Shown: positions 9,444-20,384 of the stretch, one piece after another
How positions within the stretch are numbered: the first letter of the stretch is position 1
Layout of the letters: each line of letters starts with the position of its first letter
Assembly: GCA_027924585.1 (NCBI GenBank)
Contig: BSBM01000870.1
Location: forward strand, 1,178,001-1,242,000
DNA: 64,000 nucleotides
Direction: 5' to 3'
Origin: Larix kaempferi
Taxonomy: Eukaryota > Streptophyta > Pinopsida > Pinales > Pinaceae
The notes under the pieces: generated by a model
What the model saw: only the letters and a program-made list of their open reading frames with translations
What the model was told of the DNA's origin: nothing
Database searches by the model: none
Program-made: the position numbers and the translations under genes

Positions 9444-10928
9444 TTGTTGAAAAAACAAAAAACAAAAAAAAAACAAGACCAAGTCAAAGAAGATATTAAA
9501 GAGAGCCGAAACAAAGTCTCGAAATATATTGAAGAAGTCATTGAAGCCAATTGTGGATTTGTCGAAGAAATTATGGATTCCATATATAAATCCAAATTCT
9601 GGACTAAGTGTCCTTATTGCGAAATGGAATTCCAATATCCGACACTTTTTAAAAATTGCAATCGCTCATGTCCAATATGTAGCAAATATTTTACTAAGGA
9701 AGAATATCAAGGTCAGTCACAATTGCAATCGCAAATACAGAAATTGGAAGGCAAATTAGGATACTACAAAGAAATCCATAAAAATCTACAATGTGAGATA
9801 AGTAAGCGGAGCATTCTTGATCAGTTAACAGAACGAGAGAATCGTTGCTTAAAAGATCAAAACCAAAAGCTGAAAAAAGATAATCAAGATATCGAGGAAA
9901 TGTTATCATCTAAGAGTGAAGAAATATCTCGATTAAAAAATCACAATCAAGATCTTGAAGACAAAAACAAAAAGTTTGAAGATAACAAAGAATCACCGTA
10001 TAGAAGTGATAATGATTTAGAAGAAGACATAAAGCGTTTAAACCAGCCCATCATGGACAAAGATGATGAATTGACACAAGTCCGGAGGAAGCTGCAAAGT
10101 CAAGAATCAGAGATAGGTCAACAGCAACAAAAGAATAAAGAACTCTAGCAAACGTACGACGCTACTAAAAAGGCGCACAAGCTGGAAATTGAGAAAATCA
10201 ATGACATATTAGCAAGCAATACCGAAGAACTATTTCGACTAAGAATTCATAACAAAACATTACTTACGAAAATCAAAAAGTTCAAACATAGTCAAAAGAT
10301 GGAACACTCCAATGAAGACCTAGAAGGAAAAATACTAGAACAACAAGAACAAAACCATCATCTGAAAAATCGTAATCAAGAACTAGAGAAACAAATTGAG
10401 AAGTTTAAAGAGGACAGAAAGTCGCAAGACGAAAGGTTCGAGAAAATTCAGAGTAATAACAATCTATTAGAGAACAAATTGGAGCAAATCTAGGAGGAAG
10501 CATCCAAACCCTCCGAAAAACAAAGTCAAGTTGAGGAAATAAATTCAGTCCTCGACACAATTCAAAAAGAAGTCAATCCAACAGAAAAACAAACATCAAG
10601 GACTCCTCATCGACACCCCAATTATAAACGTCATTTTGACCAACGACAAGGTCAAAATGAGCATACACAGAGGAATTATGATGTCAGACAAGTAAGAACA
10701 TCGAATCAACATACTAAGCATCAAAAAAAAAGTTCAATCCCACAAAGCATTCAAATAGCTCCGATAAAAATAGATCTCGGATGGACCACATCAGAGACGA
10801 TGCGACAGTTCTTCCTTGGAATTCGTAACTCTTATCGCCTCACTTCATCAAGTGTTGCCAGTACTAAAAGAAAGGATCTAGAGATGTCAGTTCAAACAAA
10901 AAAATCATTTATTTTCAATAAGCTTTGA
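9444..10928 (+). pseudogene. Zinc-ribbon/coiled-coil protein of Zn-CC (copy A)
   Basis: One frame runs about 490 codons to TGA at 10926-10928, broken only by TAG at 10146 and TAG at 10491. The first clear ATG is at 9573; upstream codons are also protein-like (DQVKEDIKESRNK), so a lost or non-AUG start is possible. After SKFWT comes CPYC (9609-9620), 16 residues, then CPIC (9669-9680): a four-cysteine zinc ribbon. It strongly resembles the ribbon in plant J-domain proteins with DUF3444 (FWT-C-x2-C-x16-C-x2-C, recalled from memory). From about 9710 to 10490 it is heptad-like coiled coil rich in E, K, Q and N. The tail is basic and H/Q/R-rich and ends NKL. No gag or pol motif is present. RNA binding or packaging is only a guess. 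Confidence 0.75.
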
Positions 10929-10957
10929 GGACAAAGCTTCCCTTAAGGGGAAGGCAA
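10919..10957 (+). other. Zn-CC 3' tail block and polypurine tract
   Basis: TAAGCTTTGAGGACAAAG (10919-10936), including the ORF stop, equals the chromovirus block at 1261-1278. AAGGGGAAGG follows just before the 3' LTR and is the probable PPT. Confidence 0.8.
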
Positions 10958-11168
10958 TGTAACAAATATAAAATAATATATTAACTATTAAGTGAAAGGG
11001 TGTAACCCTTCACTACACATGCTCAAAGCCTATAAAGGCCAGCTTCATTGTAATTTAATATCATCTCATCAATTATACTATCAATTATATTTTACTATTT
11101 ATCCATTTATGGAGCTATTGTCTTATTTACATTGGAAGTTTACATAGAAGTCGGATATCACCACTTCA
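10958..11168 (+). repeat. Zn-CC 3' LTR (copy A)
   Basis: 211 bp, TGTAACA...CACTTCA; lacks a 14-bp A/T segment present in the 5' LTR. The flank GATTG (11169-11173) completes the target duplication. Confidence 0.9.
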
Positions 11169-13024
11169 GATTGGCCAAAATATACCATTTTACCAACATA
11201 ATTCCATCAACTTGCTTACTAGTTGTCCACAAGAAGGAGAAACATGTTTTCCTTATTTTGGTTAATATACCTTTAGGGATATATGCAATGGATGCCCAAT
11301 ATACTAGAATTCTTTATAGGACTGCCTTTAAAAGGACTAGGCGTCCACTTCTTGACAAGAATCGATTTTCCCAGCAGGAAATCCTTGCTTCTATTTTCTT
11401 GTATAACCAAGTCCAATCATTGAAGGAGTATGAGTTTGGTTTCAAAAATAACCCAAGATTTTTTAAACCTTCTTCCAAATGATTCATGGGAAAGTAGACC
11501 ACCTCCTTCATGCTAACATGTTGATCATCTGAAATGAGATTCTGGGAAAGGCTATACTTTTCCACATTAACTAACAGTCATGTAGCCTTTTTGTATAACT
11601 AAAGAATCTAAGATAATGAATGAATATCCTATATTATTCCCTATCCAATCATAAGCACATCATCCATGAAAAGGACATTAGTGATCACTTCTGACTCAAT
11701 CACTCTAACCCCTTTCAATGTCCATGTATTCCTTGCATGGTGGACTAATATACTAAGAGCATCAGCCACCAGAAGAAATAGAAAGGGAGAGAACAGAAAA
11801 CCTTGCATGATACCCCAGTACGACCAAAAAAATGAAGACGGTAAACCATTTATCAGAATTGTAATGGATGCCTATTGAATGCATCACATTATCCAGTTAA
11901 CGAAATCCACTGAAACACCTATTTGAATAAGGAGAAGGCGCAAAAAAGTCCAGCTTACCCTGTCAAAGGATTTAGACATATCCAACTTTAGAGCAAAGCC
12001 GTTATCTTTGTTCTTGGACATAGAGTGAATGGCTTCCTGAGCCAAAGAAACTGCATCATGAATCTGTCGATTAAAAAGTAACCTAAATTGTTCCTTCGAG
12101 ATGATTTTACTCGGATGGACTTTAGCCTTTGAGCAATAATTTTGGCAATCAATTTGTAGATAACATTACAGCACCAGATATTCCTAAAGTCATCAAATGA
12201 TGAAGGCTTTTGATTTTTAGGGATCAAAGCCAAGAAGGTAGAGTTTGTTTTCCCCAACACCTTTCCAGAGCGCCAAGATTCACGGATGACCTTTAGCAGA
12301 TCTTCCTTTAAGAAGTCATAAAACCTTGAAAGAATTCAACCATGAACCCATCTGGACCAGTGATTTTTCCTTTTTTGAAGGAATGCAAAATGTGATGCAG
12401 TTCCTCTTCCGAGACCTCCTCTGTAAGGGCATTTTTTATTTCTTATGTTGCCAACTTAGGGAAAAGCCTAATAACTTGCAATATTTCTTGAATAGGACAA
12501 CCTTCCTACTCTTTAAAAAGAGACTGGAAATATGAAACCCCTGCTTCTACTTTTTCCCAGAAAGAGTTGATCAGAAGGCCTTGAGCATTTTGTATCTCCA
12601 CAATAGAGTTTATATTCTTCTTGTAGTATGCAAATCGGTGGAAAAACTTGGTATCATTGTCCCCTTCGGAAATCCAAATCGCCCTGCTTTTGGGTCTCCA
12701 AAGTTGTTCTTCCCTAGATAGGAGCTCGCTTCTCTTCAACTCTAGAGTTTTCAAAGAACCTAACACATCCTCCGAAAATATCCCCAACCTATTAAGGGAA
12801 TAAACCTCCACTTATGTTAGTTGGACCTGTTGATTGGATCTATAAACTTTTCCCCATTTTTTGGTTACTTTCTTGACGCTTGCTAGATTTTCGACTATCT
12901 GCTTCATGAAAGAGACAATGGAGTCCACTTGCAAGGGTGTCCACATATCCATAACCAAATTCCTATAATCATCTTCTTGTAATCATCTCGAATTAAACTT
13001 AAAGGAAGCAAGAGGTTTTGGATC
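11169..13024 (-). pseudogene. LINE ORF2 N-terminal part: endonuclease end and reverse transcriptase (copy A)
   Basis: Minus-strand frames give, in order, the end of the endonuclease region (about 13020-12830), the linker motif KSRAIWISEGDNDTKFFHRF (12700-12640), reverse transcriptase with ALIPKNQKPSSFDDFRNI and YKLIAKIIAQRLK (12230-12120), the catalytic FMDDVLMIG (11675-11650, the plant LINE FADD box), and EARISCWENRFLSRSGRLVLLKAVL (11390-11314). Reverse transcription at a nicked target is the family role. Many stops and shifts make it dead. At 13021-13030 it is cut off and joined to a Gypsy-A LTR, so the endonuclease start and ORF1 are missing. Confidence 0.9.
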
Positions 13025-13026
13025 CA

Positions 13027-13684
13027 ATAGGGGGGTTTTGGGGTCATTTGGACCGTGTGAGTTAGATTTTGGGTCAATTTTCCAGGAGTCGGTTAGGAAG
13101 TTGTTAGTAAGTGGACAAGCATTGTAAAGGCGGAAGCCTATATATAGACAGAAAGTTGTAGGTCATGAGAGAGATGGGGGAGAGCTTTGATATGCATTTT
13201 TGTGTGAGAGTTCTGAGATTAAGAGATATTGCTGAAATCTGTGATCTACAAAGGCATTGTATTGGGATTTTGCAGTAATAATATGATGTGATGAAACTGT
13301 TTCTGTGCAATCCTGGTGTGTCTTCTGTCTTTTGATGGTAATGCAATGTTTCTTTGGTGCAATAGTCGCTTTACTGTTATAATCTGCTGCAACAATGAAT
13401 GTTTCCATTAAATGATGCTATGAGTATAATAATGTCAAGGTGAATGCATGGATCTATTGTTGAATGTTGCAATAAGATTAGGTAGTTAATGCTGCATACA
13501 TCCTCCTTCATTCGGTGGAAACATGGTTCCGTCCACTCTCCCTTGATCGCTTCGGGTGAGACCTCATCTGCTCTGCAGGTGTTGCTGGGCAGGGTAAAAC
13601 CTGTCTTGGCTGATGCTCAGGGAGATCATGGTGGGTTGGTTTCGACAGTGATGGGAACCCCTGTTGACTGGGTCTAAGTCAACA
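13027..13684 (+). repeat. Gypsy-A LTR remnant (plus strand), 5' truncated
   Basis: Matches 32696-33336. It lacks the first ~180 bases of the LTR and is joined to LINE sequence at 13021-13030, where CAATAG occurs on both sides. A TATA box CTATATATAG lies at 13137-13146. It ends GTCAACA. Confidence 0.85.
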
Positions 13685-13886
13685 CTTATCTAGTATCTGA
13701 TCTATCTAGTTTTCAATAATAGAGAAATCAGTTCGCATTCCTGCATATTTGTCTGTGTGTATTTGTGTTTATATGCGTAGTGTAATTTCTGCTTGCTTAT
13801 TCTATTTCTTGTGCTTCCTTCATAACAGATCCAACTCATTCAGTCGAACTGTTTTCCCCCTCAGTTTCCTGGCCCCGAGTGGATCA
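13685..13886 (+). repeat. Gypsy-B 5' LTR, distal part
   Basis: About 200 bp ending GTGGATCA one base before the PBS. It starts exactly where the Gypsy-A LTR ends, so Gypsy-A probably inserted inside the Gypsy-B LTR before this block was duplicated (same junction at 33336/33337). Confidence 0.65.
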
Positions 13887-13887
13887 T

Positions 13888-13899
13888 TGGTATCAGAGC
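13888..13899 (+). other. Gypsy-B primer binding site
   Basis: TGGTATCAGAGC, initiator methionine tRNA type, one base after the LTR. Confidence 0.9.
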
Positions 13900-13981
13900 A
13901 GACTCAGAGCTTCGTTAGAGCGCATTAGCTTTGTTCGTGCTTAATTTTTGCATAGACACTTCCAGTGAAGTTACCTGACTT

Positions 13982-15020
13982 ATGTCAGTTCAAACTCGCT
14001 CGCAGAATCGGAAATCCAAGAAGACACTACCTCCAGAGATGGCAGAAGAAGGGGGAGAAATACATGCAATCGATGAGACACAACAGCTCATAGAGCAAGC
14101 ACTGGCTCGAAAACAAACTGAGATATTCGCCTATTTCAACGAGATTCTCATGCGATTTGCTTCAAATTCAGGAGCATTTTCGATGAGACTAAATCCGACA
14201 AAATCATCCCCCTCAAAGTGCAAATGAATTTGGACATACCGAATCTAGAAGGAAAGATTGACGCGAAATCCGTCGACAATTGGGTTCAACAATTGGAGTC
14301 CTATTACTCTGTGAATCAACTCTCAGAAGCCGACAAGATCACCATGGCATCCTTAAATATGTCAACATTCATGCACTGCTGGTGGGAGAATCTTTCGACA
14401 AAGATGGAGAAAAGCGGAGACCCCATCGACACATGGGATAAATTTTTAGAACACATCCGAAAGGAGTTTTACCCGCTGAAGTACCTCGAGCAACAGTATA
14501 AGAAGTGGCTGCAGCTAAGGCAATGGAAATACCAATCTGTGCAAAGATACATCGATGAGTTCTATCGACTCATGGATAGACTTGGTGTCCAAGAAGAAGA
14601 AAAATTGCTTGTTCTGAAGTACATTAGCGGATTATCCCAATACATTCAGTAGGAGATAGAGTTTCTGACTTTCAATACGCTTGCGGATGCATTCCACTAT
14701 GCCATCAAACTTGAAACCAAGTAGAAGGGAAAATCGTGCTTCGCGACAAAGCCGACATCTTGACGACCACCCGACAAGAAGGCACGAGCCAACTTCAACA
14801 AGTCGAAATATTCTCAGTCGACTTCACCAAAGCCAGATCATGGGAAGAAGCCTTTTCATAAAAAGGAACGTAGCAAACAACCGACCAAAAAATGGTGCAA
14901 CTACCATCACTCATCTTGGCATGATACATCTAAATGCAAAGCTCGGAAGACCTTCTTGGAAAAAGTGTCGACATCCGACTCATTTGAAAATATTGTGGTA
15001 TAATCTGATCCAGAAGCAAT
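13982..15020 (+). pseudogene. Gypsy-B gag (copy 1)
   Basis: Starts ATG-SVQTRSQNRKSKK, 83 bases after the PBS. A frameshift near 14220 is followed by the capsid-like core: LDIPNLEGKIDAKSVDNWVQQLESYY, FYPLKYLEQQYKKWLQLRQ and YIDEFYRLMDRLGV. The C-terminus is basic with a zinc knuckle of the form CNYH-x4-H-x4-C (about 14901-14940), where the second cysteine is histidine, a variant known in some plant gags. Stops near 14650 and 14723. Gag packages RNA in particles. The second copy is at 33632. Confidence 0.85.
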
Positions 15021-17409
15021 GACTCTTTTGACATCGACAACTCCAGCAACCTTGACCATTGTCGATGAGGAGGAATGAGAGCGCCTGTTCCATACACAGA
15101 TATGGGTTCAGAACAATCCATTGCATCTGATTGTGTAGAACGGGAGCCAGAAGAACTTTGTTTCTGAAGAACTTGTGAAGAAGCTAGGTCTTGTGACCAC
15201 TCCACATATGCAGCCTTACAACATCGGTTGGATGAAGGATGGACAAGAGCTAAGGATCACCCAAAAATGAAAGCTTGCATGCTTCATAAATCCTTTTGAA
15301 GATGAATTACTGTGCGACGTGGCACCACTCTCTGTAGCCGACGTCGTGTTTGGGAAACCTTACCTATGGGATCGTCATGGAAGTTACCAGTCACGACCGC
15401 AGAAGGTAATTGTCAGAATCGGAGATCAGCGATACAGCATACCAGAACGACGACCTACACCAACGGTTTCCTTGGTATCTGTGAAACAAACAAAGAAGCT
15501 CATCAATCATGCTCAGAAGTTTGCATTGATTATGATAAAGCAACAACAATCTAGGAAGACTACAACAACTAGTCAAGTCACCGACGAGTGCAGCTCCCGA
15601 CAAAAGCAGCAGATCGACAATGTTCTTGATGGGTACCAAAACCTATTCCAAGTTCTAGATGGAGTACCTCTACACTATCAGGTAAAACACTCTATTGAAC
15701 TTGCTCCTGGTTCTTCTTTTCCTAATGCATCTGTCTACAGAAGATCCATTATCGAAAATGAAGAGATCCGTAGACAAATCCAAGATCTGATCGACAAAGG
15801 TCATATCCGACCCATCTCCTCCCCTTGTGGAAGTCCATTCATCCTCCTTCCGAAGAAATATGGGACTTGGCGCATGTGCATCGACTACAGGGAACTCAAC
15901 AAAATATCGGTGAAGAATCGGTACCCTCTGCCATGGATAGACAAGCTCATCGACTTTCTGAAAAGTGCTAAATTCTTTACTGAGATCGACCTCAAGTCGT
16001 GATATCATCAGATTCCAATCGAGCCCTCTGATGTATGGAAAACTGCTTTCAAGACCAAGGAAGGATTGTTTGAATGGTTAGTCATTCCTTTCGGCTTAAC
16101 CAATGCCCCTGCGACCTTCATGCAATACATGGATAACATTCTTCGACCTTTCATCGGAAAATGGGTCATTGTTTATCTTGATGACATATTGATTTTCAGT
16201 CGATCGTGGGAAGAACATGTTGGACAACTTCAGCAAGTCCTCGACACTCTCTAGCAACATCGACTCTACTTGAACATGGACAAGTATTCCTTTGCAATGA
16301 ACAGCATCAAATATTTGGGGTTTGTAATTGACTCTGCAGGCATTCACATCGACCCAGACAAAGTACAAATTCTCAAAGATCGGCCCATTCCTCACAGCGT
16401 TCAAAAAGTAAGAAGTTTTCTTGGTTTGGTGAATTTCTATCGATGATTCATACTCGGTTTCAGTCACATAGTCTGGCCCTTGAATCAGTTGACCAAAAGG
16501 AAGTGGGAAAACTGTCTTTAAATCGACACCAACACAACAAGAAGCTTTTGAACAACTCAAACACAAGCTCTGCACTGCACCAGTACTTTTGTTACCTGAT
16601 TTGCATCAGCCCTTTGAGATTGAGATGAACGCATCAGACTATTCCTTGGGCACAGTGATCACTCAGTCTGGTCACCCATTCTCTTTTCATTCCACAACTT
16701 TTAACAACACTGTTAGAAGGTATTCGACATACGAAAAGGAACTGTACGCCATTGTGCAAGCTCTCAAGCAATGGAGGCATTACCTCCTTGGCAAGGAAAC
16801 GGTCATCCTCACTAACCACAATCCTCTTCATTTCACTCTGACACAATTGAAACTACAAACAACTCAACAGCTTAAGTGGATTAATTACCTACAACAATTC
16901 TAGTTGGTAATTAAGTATCGAAAAGGTAAATCTAACGCCACCGCCAATTGTCTAAGCAGACCGCCCATTACTCTCTTCTTTACAATGATGAGTATGCCAG
17001 GATATGACACCACTACTTGGCCTCAGTTGTATCAGGAACACATCGACTTTTCACCATTCTACCGACATCTTCAAACTGACAAGTCGTCGACCGCTGACTA
17101 TTTCCTGAAAGATACCTTGCTATAAAAGCTTACATAGCTTTGTGTACCGACCAGTGAGCATCGACAGCAGCTCATTTGGGACGCTCACTACAGCAAGACT
17201 GCGGGACACTTTGGGGTAGCAAACACACTTTCTATTCTGCAAAATTATTTCTTTTGGCCTACACTTAAAACCGATGTCAACAAGTACATTTGATCATGCG
17301 TGGTTTGTGCCATTGATAAACCGCATAATCAACGACAAGGATTGTACACTCCTTTGTCAATTCCTAGTCGACCATGGGAATCTATTTCTATGGACTACTT
17401 GACAGGGTA
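15021..17409 (+). pseudogene. Gypsy-B pol: protease, RT, RNase H, integrase start (copy 1)
   Basis: Protease-like segment with NGSQKNFVSEELVKKLGL (about 15140); the catalytic Asp before NGS is lost (stop here, Tyr in copy 2). RT from about 15690 with [49 protein letters not shown] and the catalytic YLDDILIF (16174-16197). RNase H from about 16590 with EMNASDYSLG and STYEKELYAIVQALK. Then the integrase HHCC finger (about 17160-17325) and the start of the core, SMDYLTG, where homology stops at 17409. Stops near 16003, 16252 and 16444 plus frameshifts. The integrase core, 3' LTR and rest are missing. Confidence 0.9.
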
Positions 17410-18339
17410 ACAGTTGAGGCCTCAGATGTGCAAGGTATGCAAAGTGTTGGAATGGGTTCCTAAGCTCTCAATAGAGGGGGAAAACCCAGACTGAAAGGCT
17501 TCAAAAGATCCTACGCAAGGATAGTTCTATCCCTAGCCTGTTTGGTATAGTAATCTCCCACGGATATTCGGCCTCCGCTGGCACTCTATGAGTTGATAAG
17601 TTTTGCTCCAAAGGATCAGTTCTCCAAATAAAGGAAAAACAAAATGTAAAAGTCTGTGAAAACAAATCTACTTAAAAGGAATCTAAGCTAAGTTAGATCT
17701 ATCCTAAGAAGGTGTTTCCGGATAAGTGCAGGTCAGATTTATATGTAAATAGATAAGGTCATTCACCAATTAAACAGAAATGTCAAAGAGATCAATGACT
17801 TAACTGTTCAAATTACAATTAATTAATAAAAATTAACTAATGGAAAATTGAGGATTGTTATGCATTCAAGATTTGACCTGTAACTAATATGTTAATTGAA
17901 AAATTAACACCATTTATAACTTACTGAAAGAACCATTTGCAAAAATCAATAAAAGTTTTAATAGAATAAACTCTTTAAAACCTTCAAAAACACATAGATC
18001 ATAAGCAATGATAAACCAGAACTGCAGATCACTATGTTTAATAAATTGCACAAGATTGAAACAGTATTTAGATAAGCAATTTGGAGTAAAATCACATTCA
18101 TCAAATAAACTTGACAAATAGACAAAAGTGGATCTGAAAAATAACTTTACTGTATTTAATGACAGTCTGTAAGAAATTACTAGCTTGTATCAAAATAGAG
18201 CATCTCCAGCCTCTTCTGCAGATTTTGTCTCCAAATTCCATCATCCCTCTCTACGAGATATCATCTCTTAAATAAGAGTTACAAAATAACAATACAAGGA
18301 GTAAATTCCCACAAAACGGGAATACAAAATAAAAAATAA
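17410..18339. other. Unassigned noncoding block (copy 1)
   Basis: Begins abruptly where Gypsy-B integrase ends. A/T-rich, no gene. TGTTGGAATGGGTTCC at 17442 could be an LTR start. It is repeated at 36175-37130 in the 19-kb duplication. Probably an LTR or 3' region of an unknown element in minus orientation. Confidence 0.4.
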
Positions 18340-18840
18340 ACTAATGGCCTAGAAAAACTTGCCATTTGTCCCAAATCTCTAACAACTCATCCACATTTGG
18401 ATAATTAGCTTACTCAAACCCCAATTGGGCATTACATTCGAATGTTTCCATCTCATTCTTAGCTAACTTATGCCAAATGCGAATCTAAACGTGGAATTTG
18501 CCTTCAATGCTGACTGGTTTCCTAATTAGTTGTTCCACATCATCAATGTTGACCTGCTCAAGATGCTGAATTTTCTCCTTGGTCTCTTCACACCTACGTT
18601 CGACTTGCTCAATCTTCAAGTTAGGCGGGAAATAACCTTCAATGATCTCCATAGAATCAAACTTTGTAATCTCCATGATGTTATCTACTGCATACCATCG
18701 CCTGTTGCATATAGCCTGTGCTTTCTTCAAAATATCTTCAACTGACTCGTTCAAATCTTGACAAGTCTTCAATGCAGCTCTAATTTTCTTAAACTGAAAA
18801 CTGTTGAGAATGGGAAATCCTTCTGGTGTGTCCTTGATAT
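18340..18840 (-). pseudogene. Unrecognised minus-strand coding remnant
   Basis: The minus strand has a protein-like frame: TCQDLNESVEDILKKAQ, NRRWYAVDNIMEITKF, SMEIIEGYFPPNLKIEQV, IQHLEQVNIDDVEQLIRK, and after stops YPNVDELLEIWDKWQVFLG. It is acidic and helical, with no domain I know. The copy at 37215-37365 lacks about 215 internal bases. It may be the last ORF of an unknown minus-strand element whose LTR is the block at 17410-18340, or a captured gene piece. Confidence 0.4.
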
Positions 18841-19764
18841 GTCAAACTTAACCAAATATCTAGTAGGCATGTTAAATCATTTCCTATGAAAGTTGTGATC
18901 AGATTAGATGTCTTGGTGCAATAACATGCACTTCCCAAATTAAAACTTTGATGAAATTACACGCGTATGCATATAAGTCTTAGGAGTATGTGTATCCTTG
19001 CAAAAGTTTTGATTATGAGAGTAGGATGAATATGTGTGCCACCATGTGTGTTATATAGAGTATAGACGAATTATTTTAGTAAGTTCAAAAAAGGCATGTT
19101 CTTTGCCTTGTAGGGATAGACTAAGATACAATTGACAATATAAGAGGCTTGTAGGATCATACAATTGTATGAAGCATTGATATAGACATGGTAGGCTGAA
19201 ATTCATGGTGAACATGAGTGGATTGTATTCTAGAAGGGGGTGAGCTTTTATGAAAATTAAAATTGTAAACGAAATGGTATATTGCAAGACTCATGGATCG
19301 GAGTTCTTCTTAAAAGTGTTGTGTAATAGCATGTAATTCATTAATAAGAAAACGTTGAAAAGAGGTTAACTAAATCTGTGAATTAATGCAAGAGTCGTAA
19401 CAATTCCTTGGAACCAAAGTAAAAGTTTTATTTAAAGACTTAGGTCTTCCTATCGATCACAATGTGGAATGGCACGATCAAATTCAACAATGGTATAACT
19501 TTGTTGTAGACAAATACAATAAGGAACCTTGAGGAGGTCAAACCAACCTCCTATAAAAAATGCCAATATAATATAAGAACACCTCCTATGTGATAAAACA
19601 AGTAAAATTTAGGGGACATTGATATATCTAACCAAGTGAGAGTTCAATGGGATCATTATAGCCAAGGTCCTATAGTAAGAGGACACAAAGGAATATATCA
19701 TGATTTTTCTAATAATCGTGAATAATTATAACTTTGGGACAAAGTTTCTTGAAAGGTGGGTGTA
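18841..19764. other. Chromovirus-like 3' region, coding barely visible (copy 1)
   Basis: No clear frame. The end (about 19725-19764) reads GGGACAAAGTTTCTT then GAAAGGTGGG, which is the typical end of plant chromovirus pol plus PPT. Repeated at 37385-38320. Confidence 0.4.
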
Positions 19765-20384
19765 TATAATGCCCCATATTTTAATAGTCGATAGTTAAAA
19801 GATTAATGTGACTTATCTCAACATTTCATTTACTTCTTATACATTGGAATTAGCTAAACTAATTGAGATTTCTATTATGAGGGAATATAAATGTGCGTGT
19901 GTGTGCATAGGACATGAATTTTATCATTTTGAATTGTTAATGCGGATAAACATGTGATTCCATTTGATTAAGCATATTGGATGTGGAATGTGGTACCTCG
20001 GTATCAGTTTAATTTATACATTGAATAAAGAACAAATATAGCGTGGTGTAAAACACATACATGGTTATTTAAATATCATTACATGAAATATTTTATCACT
20101 TTCAATAGTTGGATATACTTATACATGAGATACATATTTGTTTATTGGGATGACATATAAATGAATCAACTACGGTATAGTCGAATTCTTGGTATCAAGG
20201 TAACATGGATGGTGTAGACATCACAAAGATAGTTGTATGCTATATGTTGTACTTAATATAAAAATTATGATTTTAAAATCTGATATGATTGTGAGTAAGT
20301 GTGGTTTTGACAGGATACGGGATTTTCCCATAGTGGTTATTCAATGACATGGCTCTTTGAACAACAGTTGCATAATGTGATTGG
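19765..20384 (+). repeat. Chromovirus-type LTR, 5' part, interrupted by Copia (copy 1)
   Basis: Starts TATAATGCCCC (TGTAATGCCCC in the duplicate at 38321) right after the PPT and runs 620 bp to the Copia LTR. The last five bases ATTGG are the presumed Copia target duplication. Confidence 0.6.

Larger units (their letters stand above)
7881..11168 (+). mobile_element. Zn-CC: non-autonomous LTR element with zinc-ribbon/coiled-coil ORF (copy A)
   Basis: A complete 3288-bp LTR element: two TG...CA LTRs (225 and 211 bp), an initiator-Met PBS, a PPT and GATTG target duplications. It has no protease, RT, RNase H or integrase, so it must depend on another element. The interior holds a G-poor leader and one long frame with a zinc ribbon and coiled coil. 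The block before its PPT matches the chromovirus at 1261, pointing to a chromovirus helper. LTR-LTR identity is about 94% by eye apart from a 14-bp indel, so it is not recent. The second copy (60187-63649) was made by segmental duplication, not by a new insertion. Confidence 0.9.
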
